NCBI RefSeq assembly: GCF_000278725.1
Contig: NZ_ALCA01000119.1
Coordinates: 1-20,798 of the forward strand
Source: Actinomyces sp. ICM47
GTDB lineage: Bacteria > Actinomycetota > Actinomycetes > Actinomycetales > Actinomycetaceae
Reading direction: 5' to 3'
Length of the DNA stretch: 20,798 bases
The notes beneath the pieces are model-generated. The model was not told the origin of the DNA, did no database searches, and saw nothing but the letters and a program-made list of their open reading frames with translations. Shown here in pieces: positions 1 to 7,140 of the stretch (its first letter is position 1; the number at the start of each line of letters is the position of its first letter). Position numbers and translations under genes: made by a program.

Positions 1-1
1 C

Positions 2-172
2 GTTGACCCGGAGCCTGCGCCCGCTCCCGCCCCCGCACCGGCACCCGCGCCCGCTCCCAGCGTTGACCCCGCGCCCGCTCCAGCCCCTGCGCCCAGCGTT
101 GATCCCGCGCCCGCTCCCGCTCCCAGCGTTAACCCTGCGCCTGCACCTGCGCCCAGCGTTAACCCTGCGCCG
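2..172 (+). repeat. In-frame V(D/N)P(AP)nS coding repeats
   Basis: Coding repeats of 60, 36, 30 and 30 bp begin at 2, 62, 98 and 128, with a partial fifth at 158. Each starts with GTT(G/A)A(C/T)CC and ends with CCCAGC. The units differ mainly in the number of Ala-Pro dipeptides, the pattern expected from slippage or recombination. Confidence 0.8.
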
Positions 173-658
173 AGTCTCCGCCCCAGCGGCTCAACGGCAC
201 CGGTCTCGCCTCGTGGGACCAAGGGGGTCATGAGGAACCTGCTCTCGAGCGGAACTCGCTCCTCCGCGGGGACGTCCGGCGGATCCGCGAGCGGTTCGGG
301 CGCGGTGACCACCAGCTCTGGCACGATCTCTCGGGGTGGTTCGGGTGTGGCAAACACCTCGGGTTCCGGCACTCCGGTGACCGCGCCCAAGGCTGCACCC
401 GCCGTCACACCGAGTGCTAGCCCCCAGAGCGGTGCCCACAGCGGTGCCCAGAGCGGCGCGCAGAGCGGCGAGAACGCCCAGAGCGGCGCATCAGGTACTT
501 CATCGGACGGATCGGATGACGCGGTATCCGCGCTGCCGATCGCCTCTGCGGCCGACAGCGGACACTCGGGAGGCTGGAGCCCCTACTGGCTGCTCCTCCT
601 CATCATCCCGGCGGCCCTCGCCGGTGGCGGAGCCATCTTCCTGATCCGCACTCGATAA
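2..658 (+). CDS. C-terminal part of a Pro/Ala-repeat, Ser/Gly-rich membrane-anchored surface protein (5' end outside window)
   Basis: The frame is open from base 2 with no start visible, so this is the last 218 codons of a longer gene. The first about 56 residues are repeats of the form V-(D/N)-P-(A-P)n-S with unit lengths 20, 12, 10 and 10 residues, followed by a Ser/Gly/Thr-rich low-complexity stretch containing several SGAQ/SGAH units. A single hydrophobic helix of about 20 residues (visible residues 196-215) ends in IRTR, a positive stop-transfer tail. This layout fits an extracellular stalk held by a C-terminal membrane helix. There is an ALPIAS stretch about 14 residues before the helix, but it is not a canonical LPXTG sortase signal. 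The internal ATG at 230 has no ribosome site and lies in the same frame, so it is not the start. The function of the missing N-terminal part is unknown. Confidence 0.75.
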   Translation, partial: VDPEPAPAPAPAPAPAPAPSVDPAPAPAPAPSVDPAPAPAPSVNPAPAPAPSVNPAPSLRPSGSTAPVSPRGTKGVMRNLLSSGTRSSAGTSGGSASGSGAVTTSSGTISRGGSGVANTSGSGTPVTAPKAAPAVTPSASPQSGAHSGAQSGAQSGENAQSGASGTSSDGSDDAVSALPIASAADSGHSGGWSPYWLLLLIIPAALAGGGAIFLIRTR

Positions 659-665
659 AACACCT

Positions 666-708
666 GGCCGGGGCCCCTCATGACACACGAGCGTGAGGGG
701 CCCCGGCC
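666..708 (+). terminator. Intrinsic terminator-like hairpin after the surface protein gene
   Basis: Perfect 15-bp inverted repeat at 666-680 and 694-708, core GCCGGGGCCCC, with a 13-nt loop. It begins 8 nt after the stop codon. There is no strong T tract, which is usual in high-GC actinobacteria. Confidence 0.75.
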
Positions 709-733
709 TCGTGCTACCCCCACACGTGCACGC

Positions 734-746
734 TAGACTTCCCACA
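734..746 (+). promoter_or_regulatory. -10 box TAGACT for a leaderless dehydrogenase transcript
   Basis: TAGACT at 734-739 would occupy -12 to -7 if transcription began at the A of the ATG at 746. No Shine-Dalgarno sequence lies before the ATG. No clear -35 box was found, so the call rests on the hexamer and its spacing. Confidence 0.5.
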
Positions 747-1534
747 TGGGAACCGCGCTTGTGACCGGAGCGACCTCCGGAATTGGGGAAGAATTCTGCT
801 GGCAGCTGGCCGCCGCCGGACACGATGTAGTGCTCGTCGCGCGCCGCGAGGATGCGCTGGCCGCGCTCGCGGCCTCACTGACAAACGTCGCGGGCGTGAA
901 CGCCGAGTACATCGCCGCCGACCTATCCACCGAGGACGGGTGCGTGCGCGTCGCCGCCCGCCTCGACGTGGGAGGCCCGGCCGATGCTCAGAAGCCGGAC
1001 CTACGACCCGTCGACCTCCTCGTCAACAACGCCGGATTCGGGTTGGGAAGCCCCTTCCTGGACAACAGCCTGGAACGCGAAATCAACGGCCTGAACGTCA
1101 TGGTTCGCGCCGTCATGACGCTCACCCACCACGCCGGCATCTCCATGCGTTCGCGCGGACGCGGCGCGATCCTCAACGTCGGCTCCGTCGCCTCGCGCAC
1201 GGGAGCTGGTACCTATTCCGCGCACAAGGCCTGGGTCGTCGCCTTCACCGAGGGCCTCGCCGCCGAACTGAAAGGCTCCGGCATCACCGCCACCGTCGTG
1301 TGCCCCGGCCCCGTCGACACGCCCTTCTTCGAGCGGGCGGGCGTCGACATGCGCGCGACCCCCTCCTGGCTCATGGCCAGCCCCGACCAGGTCGTCACGG
1401 CAGCCCTCGACGCCGTGCGGGCGGGTCGCGTCCAGGTCACCCCGACTGTTCCCTACAAGGTCGCCATGGGTGCCATGAAGCTCGCCCCGCGCTGGGTGAC
1501 CGCGCGCGCCATGCGCTCCGTTCCCCACATGTGA
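746..1534 (+). CDS. Short-chain dehydrogenase/reductase (SDR family oxidoreductase)
   Basis: A 262-residue NAD(P)-dependent Rossmann-fold oxidoreductase of classical SDR size. The dinucleotide-binding motif TGATSGIG is at residues 7-14, with Arg33-Arg34 after the second strand, which favours NADP. NNAG is at 94-97, the structural Asn is probably N117, and the catalytic set is S147, Y157 and K161 (YSAHK). PGPVDTPF at 187-194 is the usual segment after strand 6. The substrate cannot be told from sequence; relatives of this actinobacterial group are mostly annotated only as SDR oxidoreductases. The gene stands alone, leaderless, between two hairpin terminators, and converges on pyrE. The ATG at 746 is preferred because the glycine motif starts at residue 7 and a -10 box sits at the leaderless distance. 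Confidence 0.92.
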   Translation: MGTALVTGATSGIGEEFCWQLAAAGHDVVLVARREDALAALAASLTNVAGVNAEYIAADLSTEDGCVRVAARLDVGGPADAQKPDLRPVDLLVNNAGFGLGSPFLDNSLEREINGLNVMVRAVMTLTHHAGISMRSRGRGAILNVGSVASRTGAGTYSAHKAWVVAFTEGLAAELKGSGITATVVCPGPVDTPFFERAGVDMRATPSWLMASPDQVVTAALDAVRAGRVQVTPTVPYKVAMGAMKLAPRWVTARAMRSVPHM

Positions 1535-1550
1535 GGGCGCGCAGACGACA

Positions 1551-1595
1551 ACGAGGCCGGGGCCAGGTTCGCGTAGAACCCAGCCCCGGCCTCGT
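1551..1595. terminator. Bidirectional hairpin terminator between SDR gene and pyrE
   Basis: Perfect 13-bp arms ACGAGGCCGGGGC (1551-1563) and its complement (1583-1595), with a second 5-bp stem GGTTC/GAACC (1566-1570, 1576-1580) inside the loop. It sits between two convergent genes, so it can serve both. Confidence 0.8.
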
Positions 1596-1611
1596 GCATG
1601 CGGGAGAACAA

Positions 1612-2181
1612 TCAGGCCAGGCCGATGTCCTCCAGGCCCAGCGCGTAGAAGTACGGGAAGCCTTCGGCTTCGATGCGCTCCTTTGCGCCCGTCGCACGGT
1701 CGACGATCACCGCGACGGCAACGACGTTCGCGCCGGCCTCACGCAGGGCGAGTGCGGCCTCCAGCGGGGAGCCGCCCGTCGTGGACGTGTCCTCCAGGAC
1801 GACGACGTTCTTGCCCACGACGTCCGGGCCCTCGATGCGGCGCTTCATGCCGTGATCCTTCGCGGCCTTACGCACGACGAACGCGTCCAGATCCAGGCCG
1901 CGCGAGGCGGCAGCGTGCAGCATCGCGGTCGCGACGGGGTCGGCACCCATCGTCAGGCCGCCGACGGCCACGTACTCCTCGCCCACCGCGAAGCCAGCCT
2001 CCTCCAGGAGGTCGAGCATGACGTGGCCGATGAGCGGAGCCGCCTCGTGGTGCAGCGTCGAGCGGCGCATGTCGACGTAGAAGTCGGACTCGCGGCCGGA
2101 CGCCAGGGTGACCTTCTCGTGGATGACGGAGAGCTCCTGGACGAGGGCTGCCAGGCGCGCCTTGTGGGAATCGTTGGTCAT
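1612..2181 (-). CDS. pyrE: Orotate phosphoribosyltransferase
   Basis: 189 residues. It catalyses orotate + PRPP to orotidine 5'-phosphate + PPi, the fifth step of de novo UMP synthesis, in the cytosol. The type I phosphoribosyltransferase PRPP loop VVVLEDTSTTGGS lies at residues 126-138, with the acidic pair E130-D131. The flexible catalytic loop FVVRKAAKDHG is at 101-111, with R104, K105, K108 and H110. FYVDMRR at 34-40 corresponds to the conserved N-terminal strand. Length is normal for bacterial PyrE. The ATG at 2181 is preceded by AGGAAG at good spacing. It lies 24 nt downstream of the HAD phosphatase gene on the same strand, so the two are probably cotranscribed. No other pyr gene is in the window. 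Confidence 0.95.
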   Translation of the reverse strand: MTNDSHKARLAALVQELSVIHEKVTLASGRESDFYVDMRRSTLHHEAAPLIGHVMLDLLEEAGFAVGEEYVAVGGLTMGADPVATAMLHAAASRGLDLDAFVVRKAAKDHGMKRRIEGPDVVGKNVVVLEDTSTTGGSPLEAALALREAGANVVAVAVIVDRATGAKERIEAEGFPYFYALGLEDIGLA

Positions 2182-2205
2182 GGTGCTTCCTTTACGTGTC
2201 GGGGG

Positions 2206-3027
2206 TCAGTGGGCTGCCTCGACGAGCTCAATGAGATCGCCGATACCCTCGTGGATGCCGAAGGGGCGGAATGGGTAGTTGCAGACGTCCTCGCGGGCCG
2301 TGGAACCCGATAGGACCAGGTGCGTGCGCAGGCCCGCTTCGACGCCGGCGCGCACGTCGGTGTCCATGCGGTCGCCGACCATCGCGGCCCGCTCCGAGTG
2401 GGCGCCGATCTTGTTGAGGCCGGCGCGGATCATGACCGGGTTCGGCTTACCCACGAAGTAGGGCTGCTTGCCGGTGGCCGCCGTGATCATCGCGGCGATT
2501 GCGCCGCACGCGGGCAGGGTTCCCTCGTCGGAAGGACCGGATACGTCGGGGTTCGTCGCAATGAACTTCGCGCCTCCCTCAATGAGGCGAATCGCATGGG
2601 TCAGGGCGTGAAAATCGTAGTAGCGAACCTCGCCGAGCACCACGAACTCCGGATCCGTTTCCGTCATGACGTAGCCGGCGGAGTGGATCGCGGTCGTCAG
2701 GCCAGCCTCGCCGATGACGTAGGCCGTTGAGCCGGGGGACTGCTGCTGGAGGAACGCGGCCGTGGCGTTCGCGGACGTCCAAATGTTCTCTTCGGGAATG
2801 TCCAGGCCCGAGTTCGCCAGGCGGGCGGACAGGTCACGGTTCGTAAACACGGAGTTGTTGGTGAGGACCAGGAAGGGAGTGTCGGTGGCGCGCAGCGCCG
2901 CCAGGAATTCGTTCGCGCCCGGCAGTGCGCGGTTCTCCTTGACCAGGACACCGTCCATGTCGGAGAGCCACGCGCTCACGGGCGGCATATCACTGAGTGC
3001 TGTTTCTTCGTTCATCAGCGGATTCAT
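2206..3027 (-). CDS. HAD-superfamily IIA phosphatase (NagD-like)
   Basis: A 273-residue member of HAD subfamily IIA, whose members dephosphorylate nucleotides, phosphoglycolate or other small phosphates. Motif I is DMDGVL with nucleophile D23 and acid/base D25. Motif II is TNNS (56-59), motif III is K194 in VGKPNP, and motif IV is GDRMDTD (218-224), which binds Mg2+. The cap region between motifs II and III is the large C2 type, as in NagD/AraL/PGP. Location directly upstream of pyrE hints at nucleotide metabolism, for example UMP or other nucleotide hydrolysis, but this is inference. The ATG at 3027 has a TAGAAT box ending 7 nt upstream and no Shine-Dalgarno site, so a leaderless mRNA is likely. 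The in-frame ATG four codons downstream is an alternative. Confidence 0.88.
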   Translation of the reverse strand: MNPLMNEETALSDMPPVSAWLSDMDGVLVKENRALPGANEFLAALRATDTPFLVLTNNSVFTNRDLSARLANSGLDIPEENIWTSANATAAFLQQQSPGSTAYVIGEAGLTTAIHSAGYVMTETDPEFVVLGEVRYYDFHALTHAIRLIEGGAKFIATNPDVSGPSDEGTLPACGAIAAMITAATGKQPYFVGKPNPVMIRAGLNKIGAHSERAAMVGDRMDTDVRAGVEAGLRTHLVLSGSTAREDVCNYPFRPFGIHEGIGDLIELVEAAH

Positions 3028-3033
3028 GCCCCC

Positions 3034-3039
3034 ATTCTA
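3034..3039 (-). promoter_or_regulatory. -10 box TAGAAT for the HAD phosphatase-pyrE operon
   Basis: TAGAAT on the minus strand is followed by six bases and then the ATG at 3027, exactly the -12 to -7 position for a leaderless start. It lies back to back with the TAGGGT box of the divergent methyltransferase gene, with 9 bp between the two hexamers. Confidence 0.55.
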
Positions 3040-3048
3040 CGTTCCCGC

Positions 3049-3054
3049 TAGGGT
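3049..3054 (+). promoter_or_regulatory. -10 box TAGGGT for the RNA methyltransferase gene
   Basis: TAGGGT ends 7 bases before the GTG start at 3062 (TSS at 3061/3062), again leaderless spacing. There is no Shine-Dalgarno sequence. No convincing -35 box was seen. Confidence 0.5.
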
Positions 3055-3061
3055 GGGACCC

Positions 3062-3769
3062 GTGAACGAGTTCGAAAACGGATGTGACATCGCGCGGTCG
3101 GATGCGGCTTGTGGGGAGGCCGCCACGGACGAGGCAGTGGTCGCGGCCAGTGGTCAGGTCGGGGTCGGTCCGTGGCCGGGCGGGGAGGACGAGTGGCCGG
3201 TCGGCGAACAGTATGATCGTGAGCTGCTGGCTCATGGGGATCGGCGCAACGTCGAGGATCGCTACCGGTATTGGACGATGGAGGCGATCCGCGCGGACGT
3301 GGCTGCGCGCTCCCTGCCTTTCGAAGTCGCCGTCGAAAACCTCGATCACGACTTCAACATTGGGTCCATCGTGCGCACCGCGAACGCGCTTGGCGCTCGG
3401 CGCGTCCACGTCGTGGGGCGCAAGCGGTGGAACCGTCGCGGGGCCATGGTCACCGACCGCTACCTGCCCGTTGATCACCGCGCCGAGGTGCGCGAACTCG
3501 TCGACCACTGCTCCCGCGAGGGTCTGTCCCTCGTCGGCGTCGACAATGTCGAGGGGTCCGTCGCCCTCGAAGGGGTACTCCTGCCCGAGCGCGCCTGCCT
3601 GGTCTTCGGGTCCGAGGCCTCGGGCCTCAGTGAGGAGATGCTGGCTGCCTGCCAGGTCGTCGTCGCCATCACCCAGCGGGGATCGACGCGCTCCATGAAT
3701 GTCGGCCACGCCGCCGCCATTGTCATGTGGGCGCACGCCTCGCGTTTAGGAGCGCTCAACCAGGCCTGA
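3062..3769 (+). CDS. TrmH-family (SPOUT) tRNA/rRNA 2'-O-methyltransferase
   Basis: 235 residues counted from the GTG at 3062. The C-terminal half is a SPOUT trefoil-knot SAM-dependent methyltransferase that transfers a methyl group to a ribose 2'-OH in tRNA or rRNA. Motif 1 NIGSIVRTAN is at 99-108 (likely catalytic R105), motif 2 FGSEASGLS at 182-190 (E185), and the SAM-binding knot motif STRSMNVGHAAAI at 208-220. The first 60 residues are acidic, low in conservation and probably disordered. The frame is open further upstream to 2762, but that stretch overlaps the divergent phosphatase gene. The GTG with a -10 box at leaderless distance is the better start. Which RNA position is modified cannot be read from the sequence. 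Confidence 0.9.
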   Translation: MNEFENGCDIARSDAACGEAATDEAVVAASGQVGVGPWPGGEDEWPVGEQYDRELLAHGDRRNVEDRYRYWTMEAIRADVAARSLPFEVAVENLDHDFNIGSIVRTANALGARRVHVVGRKRWNRRGAMVTDRYLPVDHRAEVRELVDHCSREGLSLVGVDNVEGSVALEGVLLPERACLVFGSEASGLSEEMLAACQVVVAITQRGSTRSMNVGHAAAIVMWAHASRLGALNQA

Positions 3770-3841
3770 CAATGTCACGTTTTTGCAATTTTCTATGGGT
3801 TTTTTCTGAGTTCCATGGTAAGTGGAATCTGACCATCGGTA

Positions 3842-3871
3842 TTGTATTTGAGCAGTAAGTGTCGGTAGCAT
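3842..3871 (+). promoter_or_regulatory. Possible sigma70-type promoter of the GH20 gene
   Basis: TTGTAT (3842-3847) and TAGCAT (3866-3871) are separated by 18 bp. They lie in a 200-bp AT-richer gap (3770-3969), giving a leader of about 90 nt. Weak inverted repeats in the leader (CCAAAG/CTTTGG at 3879-3884 and 3925-3930; AATGG/CCATT at 3894-3898 and 3910-3914) could fold but are short. Confidence 0.35.
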
Positions 3872-3969
3872 TGGTGCTCCAAAGGCTCGATGGAATGGGT
3901 ATCTGTCATCCATTTTAATTTGCGCTTTGGAAAGTTTGCGTGGAAGCAAATCGCTGAACAGGAGAATTA

Positions 3970-5862
3970 ATGCTTCAGTCATCACCAAGCCATGTGCGGG
4001 TACCACGGCTCGCACGCACCCGAGCGAAAGTCGCGCTCATCCTCACGTCCGTGTGCGCCCTCGTCGCCGCGGTCCTCATCCCTCTCACATCCCATCTGAA
4101 CGCGCAGGCGGCCACCCAGGTCCCCGGAACCATCCCGTCCCTCGAAGGTTGGACCCCGGCCTCGGGCACGTGGACCCCCGCCGGCGGTCTGCAGATCGTT
4201 CACACGGACTCCGCCGAAGCCGCCGGAGTCAGCGCCCTGCTGAGCCGCGCCCTCGCCGACTCCGGCATTACCGGCATCACCGACGGTACCGGTGCAGCCC
4301 CCTCAACCAACGCCGTCAGCCTGACAATCGACCCGTCTCAATCAACCCTCGGCGATGAGGGCTACCAGCTGACCGTCACCGGAAACGGTGCCCAGGTCGT
4401 GGCCGCCACCCGCGCCGGCCTCCTGTGGGGTGCCCGCACCCTCGAGCAGGCAGTTCGCTCGGGCAAGGGAACCGTGCCCACCGGTAGCATCACCGACATC
4501 CCGCGCTTCCCTGATCGCGGCGTCACCCTGTGCGCGTGCGGCACCCACATCACGCCGGACTGGATCAACCGACAGATCGACCGCATGTCCGACCTGAAGA
4601 TGAACTACCTGTCCCTCGAGCTGCGCATCAAGTCCGACAAGTACCCGGCCACCACCTCCTTCTCCTACTACACGAAGGATGAAGTCAAGGCCATCGTCGA
4701 ACACGGCCGCGAGGTCGGCGTCCGCGTCGTCCCGCTCCTCAACGCTCCCGGCCACACCGGCACCATCCTCGGTAACTTCCCGCAGTTCCAGGTCGCCGAC
4801 GACTCCGGCACGAAGAGTGCCAACCACCTCAACTTCATCGACCCCGCCGCACAGCAGTTCTACTTCGACCTCATCGACGAATACATGGACGCGTTCGGCT
4901 CCACCGAATGGCACATGGGTGCCGACGAGTTCTTCTTCAAGCAGGGACCCGGAGAGTTCACCAATTTTCTCGGTCAGGTCCGTGCCTCCTACGGTGACCA
5001 GTCGATGACTTTCGACGCGGCCTTCAATGACTTCATCAACAAGGTCAACGCGCACGTCAAGTCGCGCGGCGGCACGCTGCGCCTGTGGAACGACGGTATC
5101 GCCGACATCTCGCGCACCCCCATCGACAAGGACGTCATCATCGAATACTGGGCCAAGGGTGAGAGCAGCCAGAAGGACGCCAACCGTGGCCTGCCCGCTA
5201 AGGACCTCGTCGACGCCGGATACACTCTCGTGAACGCGTCCTCTGCCCTGTACTACTACCGCGATCAGCCCTCCTCCTACGTCATGCAGGTGCAGGGCCT
5301 CGACGGCGTGTACGGAAAGTGGACGATGAACTCGTTCTACCAGAACGAAGGTTACGCGGTGCCCGACGCCTCCATCCGCGGCGGCAAGGTCTCCATCTGG
5401 CAGGGAGGTCACGGCAAGGTGACCGACCATGAAACCGAGGCGTGGATCGCCGACGGCCTGCGCTACGGTGCTCAGATGTTCTGGAATGGCAAGACCCCGA
5501 AGGCTGACCCTGATGCGCAGGCCTTCAAGGCTCGCATTGACGCGCTCGGCGAACCTTCCACCTACACCGACCCCACCCGTGACACCCTCACTCCCGGCCA
5601 GTACACGATCACACTGGCCGACGGACAAGGCCTCAGTGTGACGGGTGGCATCCCGACCGTGGGCGCATCCTCCGATAACTGGGAGTTCGTTGCCACCCCC
5701 GACGGCTACTACCAGATCCGCTCGGTCAACTCGAACCGCTGCCTCGCCGTCTACTCTGAAGACACCCCCAACTCTGAGACACACGTGTCCACCACCCCCG
5801 GCCACCCGGTGGTCGCCTACGCGTGCGCCGATGCGAGCCAGAAGTTCACCCCCACGGCTTAG
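3970..5862 (+). CDS. Secreted GH20 beta-N-acetylhexosaminidase / lacto-N-biosidase-type glycosidase, ended early by an in-frame TAG
   Basis: 630 residues, with AGGAG before the ATG. Residues 1-48 form a long signal peptide: a basic N-region, a hydrophobic stretch at 21-39, and probable cleavage near AQAA. An N-terminal GH20b-type domain spans about 55-175. The catalytic barrel (about 178-530) has PDRG (181-184), NAPGHTG (258-264), the acid pair D319-E320 in HMGADE, and RLWNDG (371-376). Family 20 enzymes cleave terminal GlcNAc/GalNAc or lacto-N-biose units by substrate-assisted catalysis; these two specificities are not separable here. HMGADE replaces the usual HxGGDE. Residues from about 540 begin a ricin-type beta-trefoil lectin domain (YYQIRSVNSNRCLAV), which the TAG at 5860-5862 cuts. 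The same frame stays open to 6993. The catalytic domain is complete, so a truncated secreted enzyme could still be active. Confidence 0.88.
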   Translation: MLQSSPSHVRVPRLARTRAKVALILTSVCALVAAVLIPLTSHLNAQAATQVPGTIPSLEGWTPASGTWTPAGGLQIVHTDSAEAAGVSALLSRALADSGITGITDGTGAAPSTNAVSLTIDPSQSTLGDEGYQLTVTGNGAQVVAATRAGLLWGARTLEQAVRSGKGTVPTGSITDIPRFPDRGVTLCACGTHITPDWINRQIDRMSDLKMNYLSLELRIKSDKYPATTSFSYYTKDEVKAIVEHGREVGVRVVPLLNAPGHTGTILGNFPQFQVADDSGTKSANHLNFIDPAAQQFYFDLIDEYMDAFGSTEWHMGADEFFFKQGPGEFTNFLGQVRASYGDQSMTFDAAFNDFINKVNAHVKSRGGTLRLWNDGIADISRTPIDKDVIIEYWAKGESSQKDANRGLPAKDLVDAGYTLVNASSALYYYRDQPSSYVMQVQGLDGVYGKWTMNSFYQNEGYAVPDASIRGGKVSIWQGGHGKVTDHETEAWIADGLRYGAQMFWNGKTPKADPDAQAFKARIDALGEPSTYTDPTRDTLTPGQYTITLADGQGLSVTGGIPTVGASSDNWEFVATPDGYYQIRSVNSNRCLAVYSEDTPNSETHVSTTPGHPVVAYACADASQKFTPTA

Positions 5863-6993
5863 GGCGACTACGCGACGCGTAACCCCCAGAAGTGGGTCGC
5901 AGAACCAGCCGGCGACGGCTTCCGCCTGCGCAACGCCATGACCAACCAGTACCTGAGCGTCATCGACTCCGGCTACCTGTCTCGCCGTCCCAACGGCGGT
6001 GAAAAGACCGCCGAAGGCACCGTCGCGCAGCTGCCCCTCGACGTTACTGTCGACAGTGGCTCGGTCTTCACCCTCACCTCCCAGGCCTCGTCGACCCTCG
6101 ACGTGAGCATCGCGCGTGAGGGCGACGAGGCGTACCCGAAGAACGCTCTGTCCGGCATGGACCGCGCCTCCCTGCCCATCATCGGCGACGACAACTGGGG
6201 CGAAAGCGTCCTCAATGTCTCCGTCACCAACAAGGGCACGGCAGAGGTCACCGGCATCCACCTGACCCCCTCGGTCTCCAACTCCTGGGTCCTCGCCAAC
6301 GGCCCCCAGCCCATCGACCGCCTCGCCCCCGGCGAGACCCGCGTCGTGAAGTTCTGGGCGCGCCCCACCACCGAATTCGGTGAAGCGACCTTCACAGTCG
6401 ACGTCTCTTACGCCGGCGAGAAGACCGTGGCCAGCGAAGGCCTCGTCGGCGTGTGCGGTCCCCGCATTAAGGCCGAGGCCGTGGCCGCCGACTCCGTCGA
6501 AACCCGCTGGGAGTACGGCGAAGAATACAAGGCCACCGACGGTGACCCCGCGACCTACTGGCACTCCCAGTACATCGACGCCAACAAGGCCAGGCTGCCC
6601 GAGACCGACACCGCCCGCAAGTGGCCGCACTGGATCGACCTGAAGATCGGCGACGGCTCGACCGCCTACGACGTCTGCGCGCTCTCCTACACGCCACGCG
6701 CCGGTGACGGCCCCAAGGCCTCGGGCCGCGCCAAGGACGTCCAGATCTACCTCGCGGGTAGCCTCGACGGCCTCAAGGGCCAGGGCGACAACAAGGGCAA
6801 CCCGAACGCACAGGGCAACCCCGTCCTCGCCACCACCCTGGCGAACGTCCCCGGAACCGTCGACATCCCCGTCGCCGGCAACGGCTCCTACCTCCGATTC
6901 CGCGGCACGTCTGCCCAGGCCGACGTCGCGAAGAACCTCACCGACGTCATGTCCTTCGCCGAACTCGGAGTCCGCATCGGTCACGCCAACTGA
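5863..6993 (+). pseudogene. In-frame continuation of the GH20 gene after the amber codon: rest of lectin domain, beta-sandwich and F5/8-type domain
   Basis: 376 sense codons and a TGA stop in the same frame as the GH20 gene. There is no ribosome site, promoter or good start at the 5' end; the first ATG (5938) lies inside a folded domain. The segment opens with NPQKW and GFRLRNAMTNQYLSV, the missing repeats of the beta-trefoil begun before the TAG. Next is a NEW3/CARDB-like beta-sandwich (LNVSVTNKG to LAPGETRVVKFWA), typical of glycosidase-associated domains. Last is a discoidin-like F5/8 type C or CBM32-type domain (ATDGDPATYWHSQY). There is no sortase signal or membrane helix at the end. Codon use matches the upstream part, which argues that the two pieces were one gene of 1007 residues until recently, or still are one by readthrough. 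Confidence 0.75.
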
Positions 6994-7028
6994 CACATAA
7001 CAGAGGTGTCAACCGACGCATAACGACA

Positions 7029-7078
7029 GGGGAGGGGTTGGAAGAAAACCGTCCAAACGGGACTTCCTGCCCCTCCCC
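7029..7078 (+). terminator. Long three-part hairpin after the GH20 gene
   Basis: Outer stem GGGGAGGGG (7029-7037) pairs with 7070-7078, middle stem GGAAG (7040-7044) with CTTCC (7063-7067), and apical stem CCGT (7049-7052) with ACGG (7057-7060) around a CCAA tetraloop. Small internal loops separate the parts. It lies between the GH20 stop and the aldolase gene and probably ends the GH20 transcript. Confidence 0.65.
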
Positions 7079-7140
7079 ACACGTACAAAATGTGAGAGAA
7101 TCGATCTCGACAAAACTGTCACTCGATTAGGAGGCTCCAA

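Noticed and set aside
500..520. LPXTG-type sortase signal in the first protein
   Set aside because: The only candidate, LPIAS, lacks the Thr-Gly part and lies too far before the membrane helix for a confident call.
940..2313. 457-codon open frame on plus across the SDR gene and pyrE
   Set aside because: Arg/His/Pro-rich product with no motif. It is a shadow of two clear genes on both strands and runs through a terminator hairpin.
5860..5862. TAG read as pyrrolysine or a general stop reassignment
   Set aside because: TAG is used as an ordinary stop by the kinase and small membrane protein genes here, and no pyrrolysine genes are in the window.
4342..6996. 884-codon open frame on minus, antisense to the GH20 gene
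   Set aside because: Its low-complexity Gly/Val/Asp/Arg composition is typical of the complement of a GC3-rich gene, it has no start signal, and it overlaps well-supported GH20, lectin and F5/8-like domains.
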